Shown: in pieces, positions 9,189 through 18,033 of the stretch
How positions within the stretch are numbered: the first letter of the stretch is position 1
Layout of the letters: every line of letters starts with the position of its first letter
NCBI GenBank assembly: GCA_902806235.1
Contig: CADCVW010000106.1
Coordinates: 1 to 43,101, forward strand
From: an uncultured Sphingomonadaceae bacterium
GTDB taxonomy: Bacteria > Pseudomonadota > Alphaproteobacteria > Sphingomonadales > Sphingomonadaceae
Direction of reading: 5' to 3'
DNA length: 43,101 bases
The notes under the pieces: generated by a model
Database searches by the model: none
Seen by the model: only the letters and a program-made list of their open reading frames with translations
What the model was told of the DNA's origin: nothing
Program-made: the position numbers and the translations under genes

Positions 9189-9771
9189 GCGCGCGCGCGT
9201 CGGGGTGCTGATCTCCGGGCGCGGCTCCAATATGGCGGCGCTGGTCGAGGCGAGCGCCGCGCCGGACTGCCCCTACGAGGTCGTCCTGGTCGCCGCCAAC
9301 GATCCGGCCGCGGCGGGGCTGGCCTGGGCGCGCGGGCAGTGCATCCCGACCTGGTCGCACAGCCACGTGGGGATGCCACGGGCTGCCTTCGACGTGCTAG
9401 TGGACGAGCAGCTGACGGCGCTCGGCGTCGAGTGGGTCGCGCTCGCCGGCTACATGCGGCTGCTGTCGCCGGAACTCGTGGGCAAGTGGCGCGGGCGGAT
9501 CGTCAATATCCACCCCTCGCTGCTGCCCAAGTACAAGGGGCTAGAAACCCACGCCCGCGCAATCGCCGCGGGCGACCGGCAAGCCGGCTGCTCCGTCCAC
9601 CTAGTGACGGAGGCACTGGACGACGGGCCGGTGCTCGGCCAGACGCGCTTACCGGTGCTGCCCGGCGACACTGCCGAAGAGCTCGCCGCGCGGGTGCTGG
9701 CGGCGGAGCACGACCTTTACCCGCGGGTGCTGGCGGAGTTGGTGCGGGGCGAGGCCCCGCTCCCGGCCTAG
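9181..9771 (+). CDS. purN: Phosphoribosylglycinamide formyltransferase
   Basis: Transfers a formyl group from 10-formyl-tetrahydrofolate to GAR in purine synthesis. The 196-residue protein shows the N-terminal nucleotide-binding loop [15 protein letters not shown], the catalytic [20 protein letters not shown] block with Asn and His of the active site, and [18 protein letters not shown] with the catalytic Asp. The ATG at 9181 lies eight bases inside the end of purM. Its TAG stop is part of a CTAG tetramer (9768-9771) that is also the stop of ndk on the other strand. Confidence 0.96.
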   Translation: MAERARVGVLISGRGSNMAALVEASAAPDCPYEVVLVAANDPAAAGLAWARGQCIPTWSHSHVGMPRAAFDVLVDEQLTALGVEWVALAGYMRLLSPELVGKWRGRIVNIHPSLLPKYKGLETHARAIAAGDRQAGCSVHLVTEALDDGPVLGQTRLPVLPGDTAEELAARVLAAEHDLYPRVLAELVRGEAPLPA

Positions 9772-10190
9772 CCGACGATCTCTTCGTTGCGGAAGAAGAA
9801 GGCGATTTCCGTCGCGGCATTCTCGTCGCTATCCGAGCCGTGAACGCTGTTGGCCTCGATCGACTCGGCGAGCGCCTTGCGGATGGTGCCTTCCGCCGCG
9901 TTGGCCGGGTTGGTTGCGCCCATGACTTCACGGTTGCGCTGCACCGCGTCCTCGCCTTCGAGCACCTGCACCACCACCGGGCCGGAGGTCATGAAGGAGA
10001 CGAGGTCGTTGAAGAACGGTCGCTCGCGGTGAACGCCGTAGAACTGCTCGGCCTGCTCGCGCGACATACGGATGCGCTTGGCGGCGACCACGCGTAGCCC
10101 GGCTTCCTCCAGCATTTTGGTCACCGCGCCCGTCAGGTTGCGGCGGGTGGCGTCGGGCTTGATGATGGAGAAGGTGCGGTTGGCGGCCAT
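9768..10190 (-). CDS. ndk: Nucleoside diphosphate kinase
   Basis: Exchanges gamma phosphates between nucleoside di- and triphosphates. The 140-residue length is standard. It begins with the typical [17 protein letters not shown], and the phosphorylated histidine lies in [18 protein letters not shown]. It is 67 bases downstream of holC on the same strand, so it may be in the pepA-holC-ndk transcript or have its own promoter; a GGAG lies about 13 bases before the start. It converges on purN, and the two stop codons share the CTAG at 9768-9771. Confidence 0.97.
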   Translation of the reverse strand: MAANRTFSIIKPDATRRNLTGAVTKMLEEAGLRVVAAKRIRMSREQAEQFYGVHRERPFFNDLVSFMTSGPVVVQVLEGEDAVQRNREVMGATNPANAAEGTIRKALAESIEANSVHGSDSDENAATEIAFFFRNEEIVG

Positions 10191-10257
10191 GGTGCGCTGG
10201 AAGCTCCGATGTGGGGAATGGGCGCGCGCCTAACCGGGCGCCGCGCCGCGCGCAAGC

Positions 10258-10701
10258 TCAGGGCCCCTCGCACCAGCGGCCGGCGTCGTCCTGCTTCCAG
10301 TACTGGCGGCTCACCCCTTCCTTGCCCGCCAGCGCGCGCCACGCGTCGCGCGCGCCGGGAAGCTCGGCCGCGCCGAACAGGAGGAAGCTGCGGGCGAAGC
10401 CGAGCGCTGCGTCCCGCCAGCGGCCGTCGGCGAGGAAGAGGTTGGTCGCGCCGTTCAGCGGCTCCGGCGCGGCGGAAAGGAGGATTGGCTGGCGCGCTTC
10501 CCCGACCTCCCCCGCCAGCCCGTGGGCGAGGAAGCTGGCTGGCGACCAGCTCCAGAGGAGGCCGTCGAGGTGGCACCGCAGCGCGCCGTCGCCCGCGACG
10601 ATCAGCAGCCGCTCGCCCGCGCCCAACACACGCTCGGCCAGGCGCGGCAGCACGTCGTCAAGCGGGCGCGCGGTGAGGTGGTAGAAGTCGACCTGGGGCA
10701 T
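10258..10701 (-). CDS. holC: DNA polymerase III chi subunit
   Basis: Chi binds single-strand DNA-binding protein and links it to the clamp loader. The protein is 147 residues, the same size as E. coli HolC, with the characteristic N-terminus VDFYHLTARPLDDVLPRLAE, a KVLGAGERLLIV-like strand (here RVLGAGERLLIV) and the late motif LLFGAAELPGARDAWRALAG. The order pepA-holC, as here, is widespread in Proteobacteria. The 47-base gap after pepA holds a small hairpin (10718-10736). Confidence 0.93.
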   Translation of the reverse strand: MPQVDFYHLTARPLDDVLPRLAERVLGAGERLLIVAGDGALRCHLDGLLWSWSPASFLAHGLAGEVGEARQPILLSAAPEPLNGATNLFLADGRWRDAALGFARSFLLFGAAELPGARDAWRALAGKEGVSRQYWKQDDAGRWCEGP

Positions 10702-10717
10702 GAACGACGGCTAGCCC

Positions 10718-10736
10718 CTCCTCTGAAGGGAAGGAG
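10718..10736. repeat. Small C-rich/G-rich hairpin between pepA and holC
   Basis: CTCCT at 10718-10722 pairs with AGGAG at 10732-10736. On the minus strand the centre reads CCCTTCAGAGGAGGGG, close to the terminal arms of the composite element at 17850-18025. It looks like a single arm of that repeat type. A transcription attenuator is also possible, but no T-run follows. Confidence 0.45.
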
Positions 10737-10748
10737 CTCAAGTTGTTC

Positions 10749-12230
10749 CTACGCCTGCTCGAAATGCTCGCTGACGAACCGGTCGAGGATGCGCACGCCC
10801 CAGCCGGTGGCTCCCTTGTCGAAGGTCGCGCCCGGCTTGTTCGCCCACACCACGCCCGCGATGTCAATGTGCGCCCACTCGACCCCCTCGTCGACGAAGC
10901 GCTTCAGGAACTGAGCGGCGGTGATGGAGCCGCCCTCGCGCGGGCCGACATTCTTGATGTCGGCGATGTCCGAGTTGATCAGCTTGTCAAACTCGGCGTT
11001 CATCGGCATTCGCCAGACGAGGTCGCAGGTGGCCTTGCCCGCCGCGTCGAGCCGCGCGGCGAGCTCGTCTGAGTTGGAGAATACGCCGGCATAGTCGTGC
11101 CCGAGGCTGATGATCATCGCGCCCGTGAGCGTGGCTAGGTCGATCATTACCTTGGGTTTGTACTGCCGCTGCGCCCAGGTCATCGCGTCCGCAAGCACCA
11201 GCCGGCCCTCGGCGTCGGTGTTGATCACCTCCACCGTCTGGCCGTTCATGCTGGTGACCACGTCGCCCGGTCGCGTCGCGGTGCCCGACGGCATGTTCTC
11301 GACCAGACCGACCACGCCGACGACGTTGGCCTTGGCCTTGCGGCCGGCGAGCGCGCGCATCGTGCCAGCTACTGCGCCCGCGCCGCCCATGTCCCACTTC
11401 ATCTGCTCCATGCCCGCCGCAGGCTTGATGGAGATGCCGCCGGTGTCGAAGGTCACGCCCTTGCCGATCAGGACCAGCGGCGGAGCGCCTCCGGCATCTC
11501 CCGCCCCGTTCCAGCGCATGGCGACGAGCCGCGGCGGCTGGGCGGAGCCCTGCGAAACTGCGAGCAGCGCGCCCATGCCGAGTTCGCGCATCGCGGGCTC
11601 GTCGAGCACCTCGACCTCGACGCCCATAGCCTCCAGCTCGCGACAGCGCTCAGCGAAGGAGACGGGGAAGATGACGTTGGCGGGCTCCGTCACCAGCTCG
11701 CGAGTGAAGGCCATGCCGTCCGCCACCGCGCGGAGCCGCGCGGACGCCTCCGCCGCGCCCTCGCCCGCACCGACGATCACCAGCTCGTTCAGGCTGGCCC
11801 GCTGCGCGGCGGGCAGCTTGGTCCGGTAGGCGTCGTGCCGCCACGCGCGCTGGACGGCGCCGAAGCCGAGCTCGGCGGCTTGAGGGCCGGAGAGCGGAGA
11901 TCCGGTCAGGTCCAGCACCGCCCGCGCTTCGCCGGACGTCTGCAGCTTGGCGGCGAGCGCTGCGCCAGCGCGCTGCAGCTCGCCGGGTTCCGCCGGATCC
12001 TTGCCGAGCCCGAGCAGGAGGAGGCGGCGGACGCCCTCGCCTTCGGCCACGAACAGCTCGACGACCTTGGTCGCCTCGCCGTCGAAGCGCGCCGCCTTGG
12101 CCGCCTCCGCGACCAGCCGCGCCGCGCCCGCGTCGAGCCCGGTCAGCCCATCGAGCGACGCGCCGGCGGCGACGACCAACGCGAGCGCGTGGGCGCCTTC
12201 GGGGCGGGTGGAGGCGAAGCTGATCTGCAT
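10749..12230 (-). CDS. pepA: Leucyl aminopeptidase (M17 family)
   Basis: Cytosolic hexameric metallo-aminopeptidase that removes N-terminal residues; some members also bind DNA. The 493-residue protein has the metal-binding blocks GKGVTFDTGGISIKPAAGM, MKWDMGGAGAVAGTM and NTDAEGRLVLADAM in the C-terminal catalytic domain, and a typical M17 N-terminal domain. The start at 12230 is chosen for the M17 N-terminus (MQISFASTRPEGA) and a GAGG about 10 bases upstream; codons further upstream would run toward the lptD promoter region. First gene of a pepA-holC-ndk run, divergent from lptD across 129 bases. Confidence 0.96.
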   Translation of the reverse strand: MQISFASTRPEGAHALALVVAAGASLDGLTGLDAGAARLVAEAAKAARFDGEATKVVELFVAEGEGVRRLLLLGLGKDPAEPGELQRAGAALAAKLQTSGEARAVLDLTGSPLSGPQAAELGFGAVQRAWRHDAYRTKLPAAQRASLNELVIVGAGEGAAEASARLRAVADGMAFTRELVTEPANVIFPVSFAERCRELEAMGVEVEVLDEPAMRELGMGALLAVSQGSAQPPRLVAMRWNGAGDAGGAPPLVLIGKGVTFDTGGISIKPAAGMEQMKWDMGGAGAVAGTMRALAGRKAKANVVGVVGLVENMPSGTATRPGDVVTSMNGQTVEVINTDAEGRLVLADAMTWAQRQYKPKVMIDLATLTGAMIISLGHDYAGVFSNSDELAARLDAAGKATCDLVWRMPMNAEFDKLINSDIADIKNVGPREGGSITAAQFLKRFVDEGVEWAHIDIAGVVWANKPGATFDKGATGWGVRILDRFVSEHFEQA

Positions 12231-12330
12231 GGGCGGCGGTCCTCGGGAAGGTTCAGGCCGGGTATGTAGCCACGCCCCCGCCGCCACGCCAGCGCGACGC
12301 GCGGTTGCGGGAGTGGCGGGCGATGGGTTA

Positions 12331-12348
12331 GGTCCGGGCGGTCCGGGC
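12331..12348. repeat. Two tandem 9-base units upstream of lptD
   Basis: GGTCCGGGC occurs twice in direct succession, 12 to 29 bases before the lptD start codon. It overlaps the leader of lptD in the pepA/lptD divergent space. Too short to assign; it could be a regulator site or chance in GC-rich DNA. Confidence 0.4.
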
Positions 12349-12359
12349 GGGGTAGGTCA

Positions 12360-14615
12360 TTGAAGAACGCGCATTGGTTCCTGACGGCGCTGCCGTGCGC
12401 GCTGCTGAGCGCCGCGCCCGCGCTTGCGCAGGAAGCGCGCCCGGCCGGCGATGACGGGTCCGCCGCTGCGACTCCCGACGTGGCCGTCGTGCTCGCGCCC
12501 GCCGACGCCGAGCGCCGAGTGCGCTTCGCCGCCGACCGGATCGAGTACGACAGCGAAGCGGACGTGGTCACCGCGTCGGGCGACGTGCGAATGGAGAGCG
12601 AGGGCAACCGGCTCGCCGCCGAGCGCGTGATCTGGACGCGGGCCACGGGCGAGGTGCGCGCGGAGGGCGCCGTCTCCGTCGCTGACCCGCAGGGCGACGT
12701 GGTGTATGGCGAAAACGTCGTGCTCGCCGACACCTTGCGCGACGGCGCGGTGGAGAACCTGCTGTTGGTGCTGGAGAGCGGCGGCCGGCTCGCCGCCGAC
12801 CGCGCAACCCGCGAGGACGGGGTGACCACTCTGTTCCGCGCCAACTACTCCGCCTGCCCAGTGGTCGACGAGGACGGCTGCCCGCGTTCGCCGACGTGGA
12901 ACATCACGGCAGTGCGCGTGGTGGTCGACCCGGTCGCCAACCGCATCCGCTACCGCGGCGCGGCGCTCCGCCTTTTCGGCGTGCCAATTGTCGCCCTGCC
13001 CGGCTTCTCCCACCCGGCTGGCGGCGAGGGCGGCGGCTCCGGCCTGCTCGTCCCCGACCTGCGCGTCAGCCGATCGAACGGGGTGGAGGTGGCGCTACCC
13101 TATTATAAGAAGCTCGCGCCCAACCGCGACCTGACGATCACCCCGCACCTGTACAGCGAAGTGTTGCCCGCGCTGGAGGCGCGCTACCGCCACCTGACCG
13201 AGCTGGGCGCCTATCAGCTGGGGGGGATCATCACCTACGGCCGCCGCCGATCCGCCACGCTCGGTGACTTGGGCGACAGCGAGCAGAGCATCCGCGGCTA
13301 TTTCGAGGCCAACGGGCGGCTGCAGCTCGACCCGCTGTGGACGCTCACCGCGTCCGCCCGCGTGGCGAGTGACCGCACCTTCCTACGCCGCTACGACATC
13401 TCGCGCGACGACCGGCTGCGCTCGGTGCTGAACGCCGAGCGGATCGCAGAGCGGAGCTACGTGTCCATCGCCGGCTGGGGATTCCAGGGACTGCGCGCGA
13501 CGGACGTCGCCGGGCAGCAACCAATCGCCGTGCCCGCGATAGACGCGCGCTTCCGCACGCGCGAGACGGAGCTCGGCGGCCGCCTGGAGCTGCAGGCGAA
13601 CACCTTGGGCATCATCCGCCGCGACGGCCAGGACACGCAGCGCGCGTTCGTCCGCGGACAGTGGGACCTGCGCCGGCTGACGCCGCTCGGCCAAGAGTTG
13701 CGCTTCACTGCGCTGGTGCGCGGCGACCTGTATCACACGGACGAGTCACTGGAGACGGTGACCGCCATCTACCGCGGCGAGGACGGCTGGCAGGCGCGCG
13801 GTATCGCGGCGCTCGCCGCCGAGGTGCGCTGGCCGCTGATCGGCAGCTTGTTTGGCCTGTCGCAGCGGCTGACGCCGCGAGTCCAGCTCGTCGCTTCGCC
13901 GCCGACGGAGAACCTATCAATTCCCAACGAAGACGCGCGCGCGCTCGAACTGGAGGATTCCAACCTGTTCGCGCTAAACCGCTTCCCCGGCTATGACCGT
14001 TGGGAGGACGGCGCGCGCGTCACCTACGGCGCGGACTGGTCGCTCGATGGGCCGAACCTCGCCCTCCGCGCGACGGTGGGGCAGAGCTACCGGCTCGACC
14101 GGCAGGCAATCATCGCCCCGCCGGGCACGGGGCTGGGCGACCGGCTTTCCGACATCGTCGGGCGCACCTCGCTTCGCTACGGGCGGCAGGTGGAGCTCGT
14201 GCACCGCTACCGGCTCGACAAGGACAGCCTCGGCATTCGCCGTAACGAGGTGGACCTCACCGTGGGCTCCTACGAAACCTACCTCCGCTTCGGCTACCTC
14301 CGCCTCAACCGCGACATCTCGCTCGACGTCGAAGACCTGCGCGACCGCGAGGAGGTCCGCGCAGGCGGGCGCGTGAAATTCCTGCGGCACTGGTCCGTGT
14401 TCGGCTCGGCGGTGGTCGACCTCACCGACGCGGAGGAGGATCCGCTGTCGTCGGCCGACGGCTACGAGCCCGTGCGCCACCGACTGGGCCTCGCCTACGA
14501 GGACGAGTGCGCAGAGTTTGCGCTGACCTGGCGGCGCGACTATGATGGCTTCGGGGACTTCGGGCGCGGCAACACGTTCCAATTACGCGTGTCGCTCAAG
14601 AACTTGGGGCGCTAA
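12360..14615 (+). CDS. lptD: LPS assembly protein LptD
   Basis: Outer-membrane beta-barrel that, with LptE, inserts lipopolysaccharide into the outer leaflet. The 751-residue protein has a signal peptide (FLTALPCALLSAAPALAQ), an OstA/LptA-like periplasmic jellyroll domain at about 55-160 (VVTASGDVRMESEGNRL), then the barrel domain ending in the conserved YEDECAEFALTWRRDY segment and a C-terminal strand. Cysteine pairs in YSACPVVDEDGCPRSPTW and in YEDEC may form the inter-domain disulfides known in E. coli LptD. The start is TTG; no ATG or GTG exists upstream in frame and the signal peptide begins right here. Followed by surA, pdxA and rsmA, the order seen in E. coli. Confidence 0.95.
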   Translation: MKNAHWFLTALPCALLSAAPALAQEARPAGDDGSAAATPDVAVVLAPADAERRVRFAADRIEYDSEADVVTASGDVRMESEGNRLAAERVIWTRATGEVRAEGAVSVADPQGDVVYGENVVLADTLRDGAVENLLLVLESGGRLAADRATREDGVTTLFRANYSACPVVDEDGCPRSPTWNITAVRVVVDPVANRIRYRGAALRLFGVPIVALPGFSHPAGGEGGGSGLLVPDLRVSRSNGVEVALPYYKKLAPNRDLTITPHLYSEVLPALEARYRHLTELGAYQLGGIITYGRRRSATLGDLGDSEQSIRGYFEANGRLQLDPLWTLTASARVASDRTFLRRYDISRDDRLRSVLNAERIAERSYVSIAGWGFQGLRATDVAGQQPIAVPAIDARFRTRETELGGRLELQANTLGIIRRDGQDTQRAFVRGQWDLRRLTPLGQELRFTALVRGDLYHTDESLETVTAIYRGEDGWQARGIAALAAEVRWPLIGSLFGLSQRLTPRVQLVASPPTENLSIPNEDARALELEDSNLFALNRFPGYDRWEDGARVTYGADWSLDGPNLALRATVGQSYRLDRQAIIAPPGTGLGDRLSDIVGRTSLRYGRQVELVHRYRLDKDSLGIRRNEVDLTVGSYETYLRFGYLRLNRDISLDVEDLRDREEVRAGGRVKFLRHWSVFGSAVVDLTDAEEDPLSSADGYEPVRHRLGLAYEDECAEFALTWRRDYDGFGDFGRGNTFQLRVSLKNLGR

Positions 14616-14685
14616 GCCGCCGTTCAGCGTGGGTGCGGCAAGCGCGGCGGCGATCCCTTGAACGATGGAAAGAACGGGAACGGCG

Positions 14686-16026
14686 ATGAAGAAGCGCTTA
14701 GGGCTGAGGTTCGGATTGGGCACGGCGGGGCTTGTACTGGCGGTCGCGGCGGCGGCGCAGGGCCAGCCGTACGCGGGCGCGCCCGCGGCGCGCCTCGCGC
14801 TGCCGGAGAACCCGCAGGTCTTCGGCCAGGCGAACCCGAATGTCCGCAAGGCGACGGCGATCGTCAACGGCGACGTGATCACCGAGACGGACGTCAATCA
14901 CCGGCTCGCGCTGATGGTGACGGCGGCCGGCGGGCAGGTGGAGAAGGAGGAGCTGCAGCGGCTCCGCCTCCAGGTGCTGCGCAACCTGATCGACGAAACC
15001 CTGCAGATCCAGGCGGCCAAGCAGGAGGAGATCAAGGTCGAGATGGTCGACGTCGACCGCTACTACGCGCGCGTCGCCCAGAACTTTAATCGCAAGCCTG
15101 CGGACTTCGCCGCGTTCCTGCGCAGCGTCGGCTCCAGCGAGACCTCCATGAAGCGGCAGATCCAGGGAGAGCTGTCCTGGCAGCGGCTGCAGAGCCGCAC
15201 CATCTCGCCGTTCGTCAACGTCGGCGACGACGAGGTACGGGCGATCATCGACAAGCTTGAGAAGAGCCGGGGCACCCAGGAATATCGCATCGGCGAAATC
15301 TTCCTCGCCGCGACGCTTGAAAACGCGGCGCAGGTGCGCGCCAACGCGCAGAAGATTGTGGAGCAGGTGCGCAACGGTTCGCCGTTCGCCGCCTATGCGC
15401 GCCAGTTCTCCGAGGCGTCGACCGCGGCGGTCGGCGGCGATCTGGGATGGGTGCGCGCCGAGCAGCTGCCCGAGCAGCTCGCCGCGGTCGCGCCGCAGCT
15501 CGGCGTCGGCCGGGTATCCGACCCGATCGCGGTCGACGGCGGTTATTCAATCCTAGTCATGCAGGACTCGCGCCAGCTGCTCAGCGCCGACCCGCGCGAC
15601 GCGCAGCTCAGCGTGAAGCAGATCTCCGTCACCTTTCCCAAGGGCGCGACTCAGGCGGTTGCCGCGCCGCGTGTGGAGGCGCTGCTCAAGGCGAGCCGCG
15701 CGATCGGCGGCTGCGGTAATGCGGAAGCGGTGGCGACCAAGCTCGGCGGCGAGGTGGTGTCGAGTGACCAGGTCCGCGTGCGCGACCTGCCCGGGCCGCT
15801 GCAGCAGATGATGCTCAACCTCCAGGTCGGCGAGGCGACGCAGCCCTTCGGCTCGATCGAGGACGGGGTGCGCGTGCTGGTGCTGTGCGGGCGCGACGAG
15901 GCCTCGGCCGGTGGCGCGCCGTCGTTCGACCAGATCTACGCGCAGCTCGAGGAGGAGCGCGTCGGCCGCCGCTCGCGCCGCTACCTGCGCGACCTGCGCC
16001 GCGACGCGGTGATTGACTATCGCTAA
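14686..16026 (+). CDS. surA: SurA-type periplasmic peptidyl-prolyl isomerase and chaperone
   Basis: Helps fold outer-membrane proteins in the periplasm. About 446 residues: a signal peptide (LGTAGLVLAVAAAAQGQ), a SurA N-terminal helical domain (IVNGDVITETDVNHRLALM), one clear parvulin PpiC domain at about 200-305 (YRIGEIFLAAT through GGDLGWVRAEQLPEQL) and a second, degenerate rotamase-like part toward the C-terminus. The ATG at 14686 puts MKKR directly before the hydrophobic signal core; an ATG at 14665 would add seven residues. It lies 70 bases after lptD and overlaps pdxA by 14 bases. Confidence 0.9.
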   Translation: MKKRLGLRFGLGTAGLVLAVAAAAQGQPYAGAPAARLALPENPQVFGQANPNVRKATAIVNGDVITETDVNHRLALMVTAAGGQVEKEELQRLRLQVLRNLIDETLQIQAAKQEEIKVEMVDVDRYYARVAQNFNRKPADFAAFLRSVGSSETSMKRQIQGELSWQRLQSRTISPFVNVGDDEVRAIIDKLEKSRGTQEYRIGEIFLAATLENAAQVRANAQKIVEQVRNGSPFAAYARQFSEASTAAVGGDLGWVRAEQLPEQLAAVAPQLGVGRVSDPIAVDGGYSILVMQDSRQLLSADPRDAQLSVKQISVTFPKGATQAVAAPRVEALLKASRAIGGCGNAEAVATKLGGEVVSSDQVRVRDLPGPLQQMMLNLQVGEATQPFGSIEDGVRVLVLCGRDEASAGGAPSFDQIYAQLEEERVGRRSRRYLRDLRRDAVIDYR

Positions 16027-17023
16027 CGAGGCATTGGCCGTTCCGCTCGGCGACCCGGCCGGCATCGGTCCGGAGATTGTCGCGCGCGCCTGGGAAGGGC
16101 GGAGGGCTGGCAGTCTTCCGCCCTTCTTCGCGATCGGCGGGCGGCGCGCGCTGGAAGCAGTCTGGGGCGGGCCGGTGCGGGTTGTCGATGAGCCGGGCGA
16201 TGCGGGGGCGATCTTCGACGAGGCACTGCCGTTGCTGGACTTGGGCGGGGCCGAGCCGGTCGAGCCCGGGCGGCCGAGCATGGAAGGCGCGTACCTCGCG
16301 CTACGCGCGCTGGAGATCGGGGTCGGGCTGGCGCGGAGCGGCGCGGCGGCCGGGGTCGTGACGGGGCCCGTGTCCAAGGCGGCGCTCTACGCCGTCGGCT
16401 TCGTCCACCCTGGGCAGACCGAATTCATCGCCGAAGCGTGCGGCGTGGCGGCGGCGAACGCGGCGATGATGCTGGCCGGCCCTTCCTTGCGCGCCGTGCC
16501 CGCGACGGTGCACCTGCCCTTGGCTCAGGTACCCGGGGCGCTGACGACCGAGCTGCTGCTTGCCAAAGCGCGCGTGGTGCTGCGCGGCCTGGCGCGCGAC
16601 TTCGGCGTTCCCGCGCCTCGGCTCGCCGTCGCCGGCCTCAACCCCCACGCGGGCGAGGACGGCGCGCTGGGGACGGAGGAACGGGACGTAATCCGCCCGG
16701 CGATCGACGTCCTCCGGGCGGAGGGCCACGACGTTGTCGGCCCGCTGTCCGCCGACACGATGTTCCACGAACGCGCCCGCGCGCGCTACGACGCCGCGCT
16801 GTGCATGTACCATGACCAGGCGCTGATCCCGCTCAAGGCGCTGCACTTCGACGAGGGCGTGAACGTCACGCTCGGCCTGCCCATCGTCCGCACCTCGCCC
16901 GACCACGGCACAGCCTTCGCGCTGGCGGGCAAGGGCGAAGCGTCGCCCGGCGCAATTATTGCGGCGATCCGCACGGCGGGCGAGTGCGCGGCGCACCGCT
17001 ACGCCGCCGCCGCCGCTGCTTGA
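16013..17023 (+). CDS. pdxA: 4-hydroxythreonine-4-phosphate dehydrogenase
   Basis: NAD-dependent oxidation and decarboxylation step of vitamin B6 (pyridoxal phosphate) synthesis. The 336-residue protein has PLGDPAGIGPEIVARA at the N-terminus, GPVSKAALYAVGFVHPGQTE with substrate and metal ligands, and MYHDQALIPLKALHFDEGVN and RTSPDHGTAFALAGKGEAS near the C-terminus. The start is TTG 16013, inside the last codons of surA; no ATG or GTG in frame gives this N-terminus. Its TGA stop overlaps the TTG start of rsmA (TTGA). Confidence 0.95.
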   Translation: MTIANEALAVPLGDPAGIGPEIVARAWEGRRAGSLPPFFAIGGRRALEAVWGGPVRVVDEPGDAGAIFDEALPLLDLGGAEPVEPGRPSMEGAYLALRALEIGVGLARSGAAAGVVTGPVSKAALYAVGFVHPGQTEFIAEACGVAAANAAMMLAGPSLRAVPATVHLPLAQVPGALTTELLLAKARVVLRGLARDFGVPAPRLAVAGLNPHAGEDGALGTEERDVIRPAIDVLRAEGHDVVGPLSADTMFHERARARYDAALCMYHDQALIPLKALHFDEGVNVTLGLPIVRTSPDHGTAFALAGKGEASPGAIIAAIRTAGECAAHRYAAAAAA

Positions 17024-17886
17024 CCGACGCGCCCGCCCTGCCCCCGCTGCGCGAGGTGATCCGCGCGCACGGGCTCCGCGCGGAAAAGGCGCTCGGCCAA
17101 AACTTCCTCCTCGACGAGCAGTTGCTCGACCGCATCGCCGCGGTGCCGGGCGAGCTGGCTGGCCGCACCGCTTACGAAGTCGGTCCCGGCCCCGGCGGGC
17201 TCACCCGCGCGCTTCTCCGCCGCGGCGCGACGGTGGTCGCGGTGGAACGCGACCGCCGCTGCCTGCCCGCGCTGGCCGAGGTGGCGCAAGCCTTCGACGG
17301 GCGGCTAACGGTGATCGACGCGGACGCACTACGGGTGGACGAGCGCGCGCTGGCGGGCGACGGCGCGCACGTAGTTGCCAACCTACCCTACAACGTCGGC
17401 ACCGCGCTGTTCGTCCGCTGGCTGGGCGGCGAGACGTGGCCGCCTTGGTGGGCGTCGCTCACGCTGATGTTCCAGGCGGAGGTCGCCGAGCGGCTGGTCG
17501 CGGGACCTGGAAGCGAGGCCTACGGCCGCCTGTCGGTGCTCGCCCAGTGGCGCGCGAAGCCGCGGCTCGCGCTGCGCGTCCACCGCTCCGCCTTCGTGCC
17601 GCCGCCCAAGGTGATGTCCGCGGTGGTGCATCTGGAGCCCGCCGCTGCGCCGGACGGGGTACGCACGGGCGTGCTGGAGGCGCTCACGGGCGCGGCGTTC
17701 GGACAGCGGCGGAAGATGCTGCGCCAGAGCCTTAAGGCCGTGCCGGGCGCGCTGGACGCAGCGGACCGGCTGGGGCTGGACGTGACGCGGCGGGGGGAGA
17801 CGCTGAGCGTGGACGAGTTCGTCGCGTTGGCGCGGGAGGTGGGCGCGGCAGCCCTCTGCCCTTCAGGGGAGAGGCGCGAGTTTTAG
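17020..17886 (+). CDS. rsmA: 16S rRNA dimethyladenosine transferase
   Basis: Dimethylates two adjacent adenines near the 3' end of 16S rRNA (KsgA). The 288-residue protein has AEKALGQNFLLDEQLLDRI, the SAM-binding YEVGPGPGGLTRALL, the acidic loop VAVERDRR, the catalytic NLPYNVGTALFVRW (NLPY) and FVPPPKVMSAVVHL. The start is TTG at 17020, overlapping the pdxA stop; the frame upstream of it runs inside pdxA. The last 12 residues (AALCPSGERREF) are encoded by the left arm of a palindromic repeat element, so the natural C-terminus has been replaced or extended. Confidence 0.95.
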   Translation: MTDAPALPPLREVIRAHGLRAEKALGQNFLLDEQLLDRIAAVPGELAGRTAYEVGPGPGGLTRALLRRGATVVAVERDRRCLPALAEVAQAFDGRLTVIDADALRVDERALAGDGAHVVANLPYNVGTALFVRWLGGETWPPWWASLTLMFQAEVAERLVAGPGSEAYGRLSVLAQWRAKPRLALRVHRSAFVPPPKVMSAVVHLEPAAAPDGVRTGVLEALTGAAFGQRRKMLRQSLKAVPGALDAADRLGLDVTRRGETLSVDEFVALAREVGAAALCPSGERREF

Positions 17887-18025
17887 TCTTCGCGTCCGCG
17901 AAAGCTTAGTCGCAGCGGAGAGGGGCTGCTACAGCAGTGAAAAGAACCGAGCTTACAGCTCGGCGCTTCTCCCAACCAGCAGCGGCCGGGAAGCCGGCCA
18001 CCGCGCCCCTGAAGGGGAGAGGGCT
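17850..18025. repeat. Composite palindromic element with inverted terminal arms
   Basis: A 176-base stretch bounded by inverted copies of a 20-base sequence: 17850-17869 and 18006-18025 match at 19 of 20 positions when one is reverse-complemented. Each arm forms a hairpin (CCTCT with AGAGG at 17853-17874; CCCCT with AGGGG at 18006-18017). Between them are further hairpins: CCGAGCT/AGCTCGG at 17947-17963 and GGCCGG/CCGGCC at 17984-17999. The left arm lies inside the 3' end of rsmA. The gap 17887-18033 holds nothing else that I can identify. It resembles REP or MITE-type intergenic repeats, with no transposase nearby. Confidence 0.75.
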
Positions 18026-18033
18026 AAGCAGTG

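Noticed and set aside
8019-9230. Long minus-strand open frame continuing the DUF2066-like gene across the whole of purM and into purN
   Set aside because: It is antisense to a clear purM, is rich in His/Arg/Pro as shadow frames are in GC-rich DNA, and the signal peptide begins at GTG 8018.
12331-12348. Tandem repeats upstream of lptD as a CRISPR-like array
   Set aside because: Only two adjacent 9-base units without spacers.
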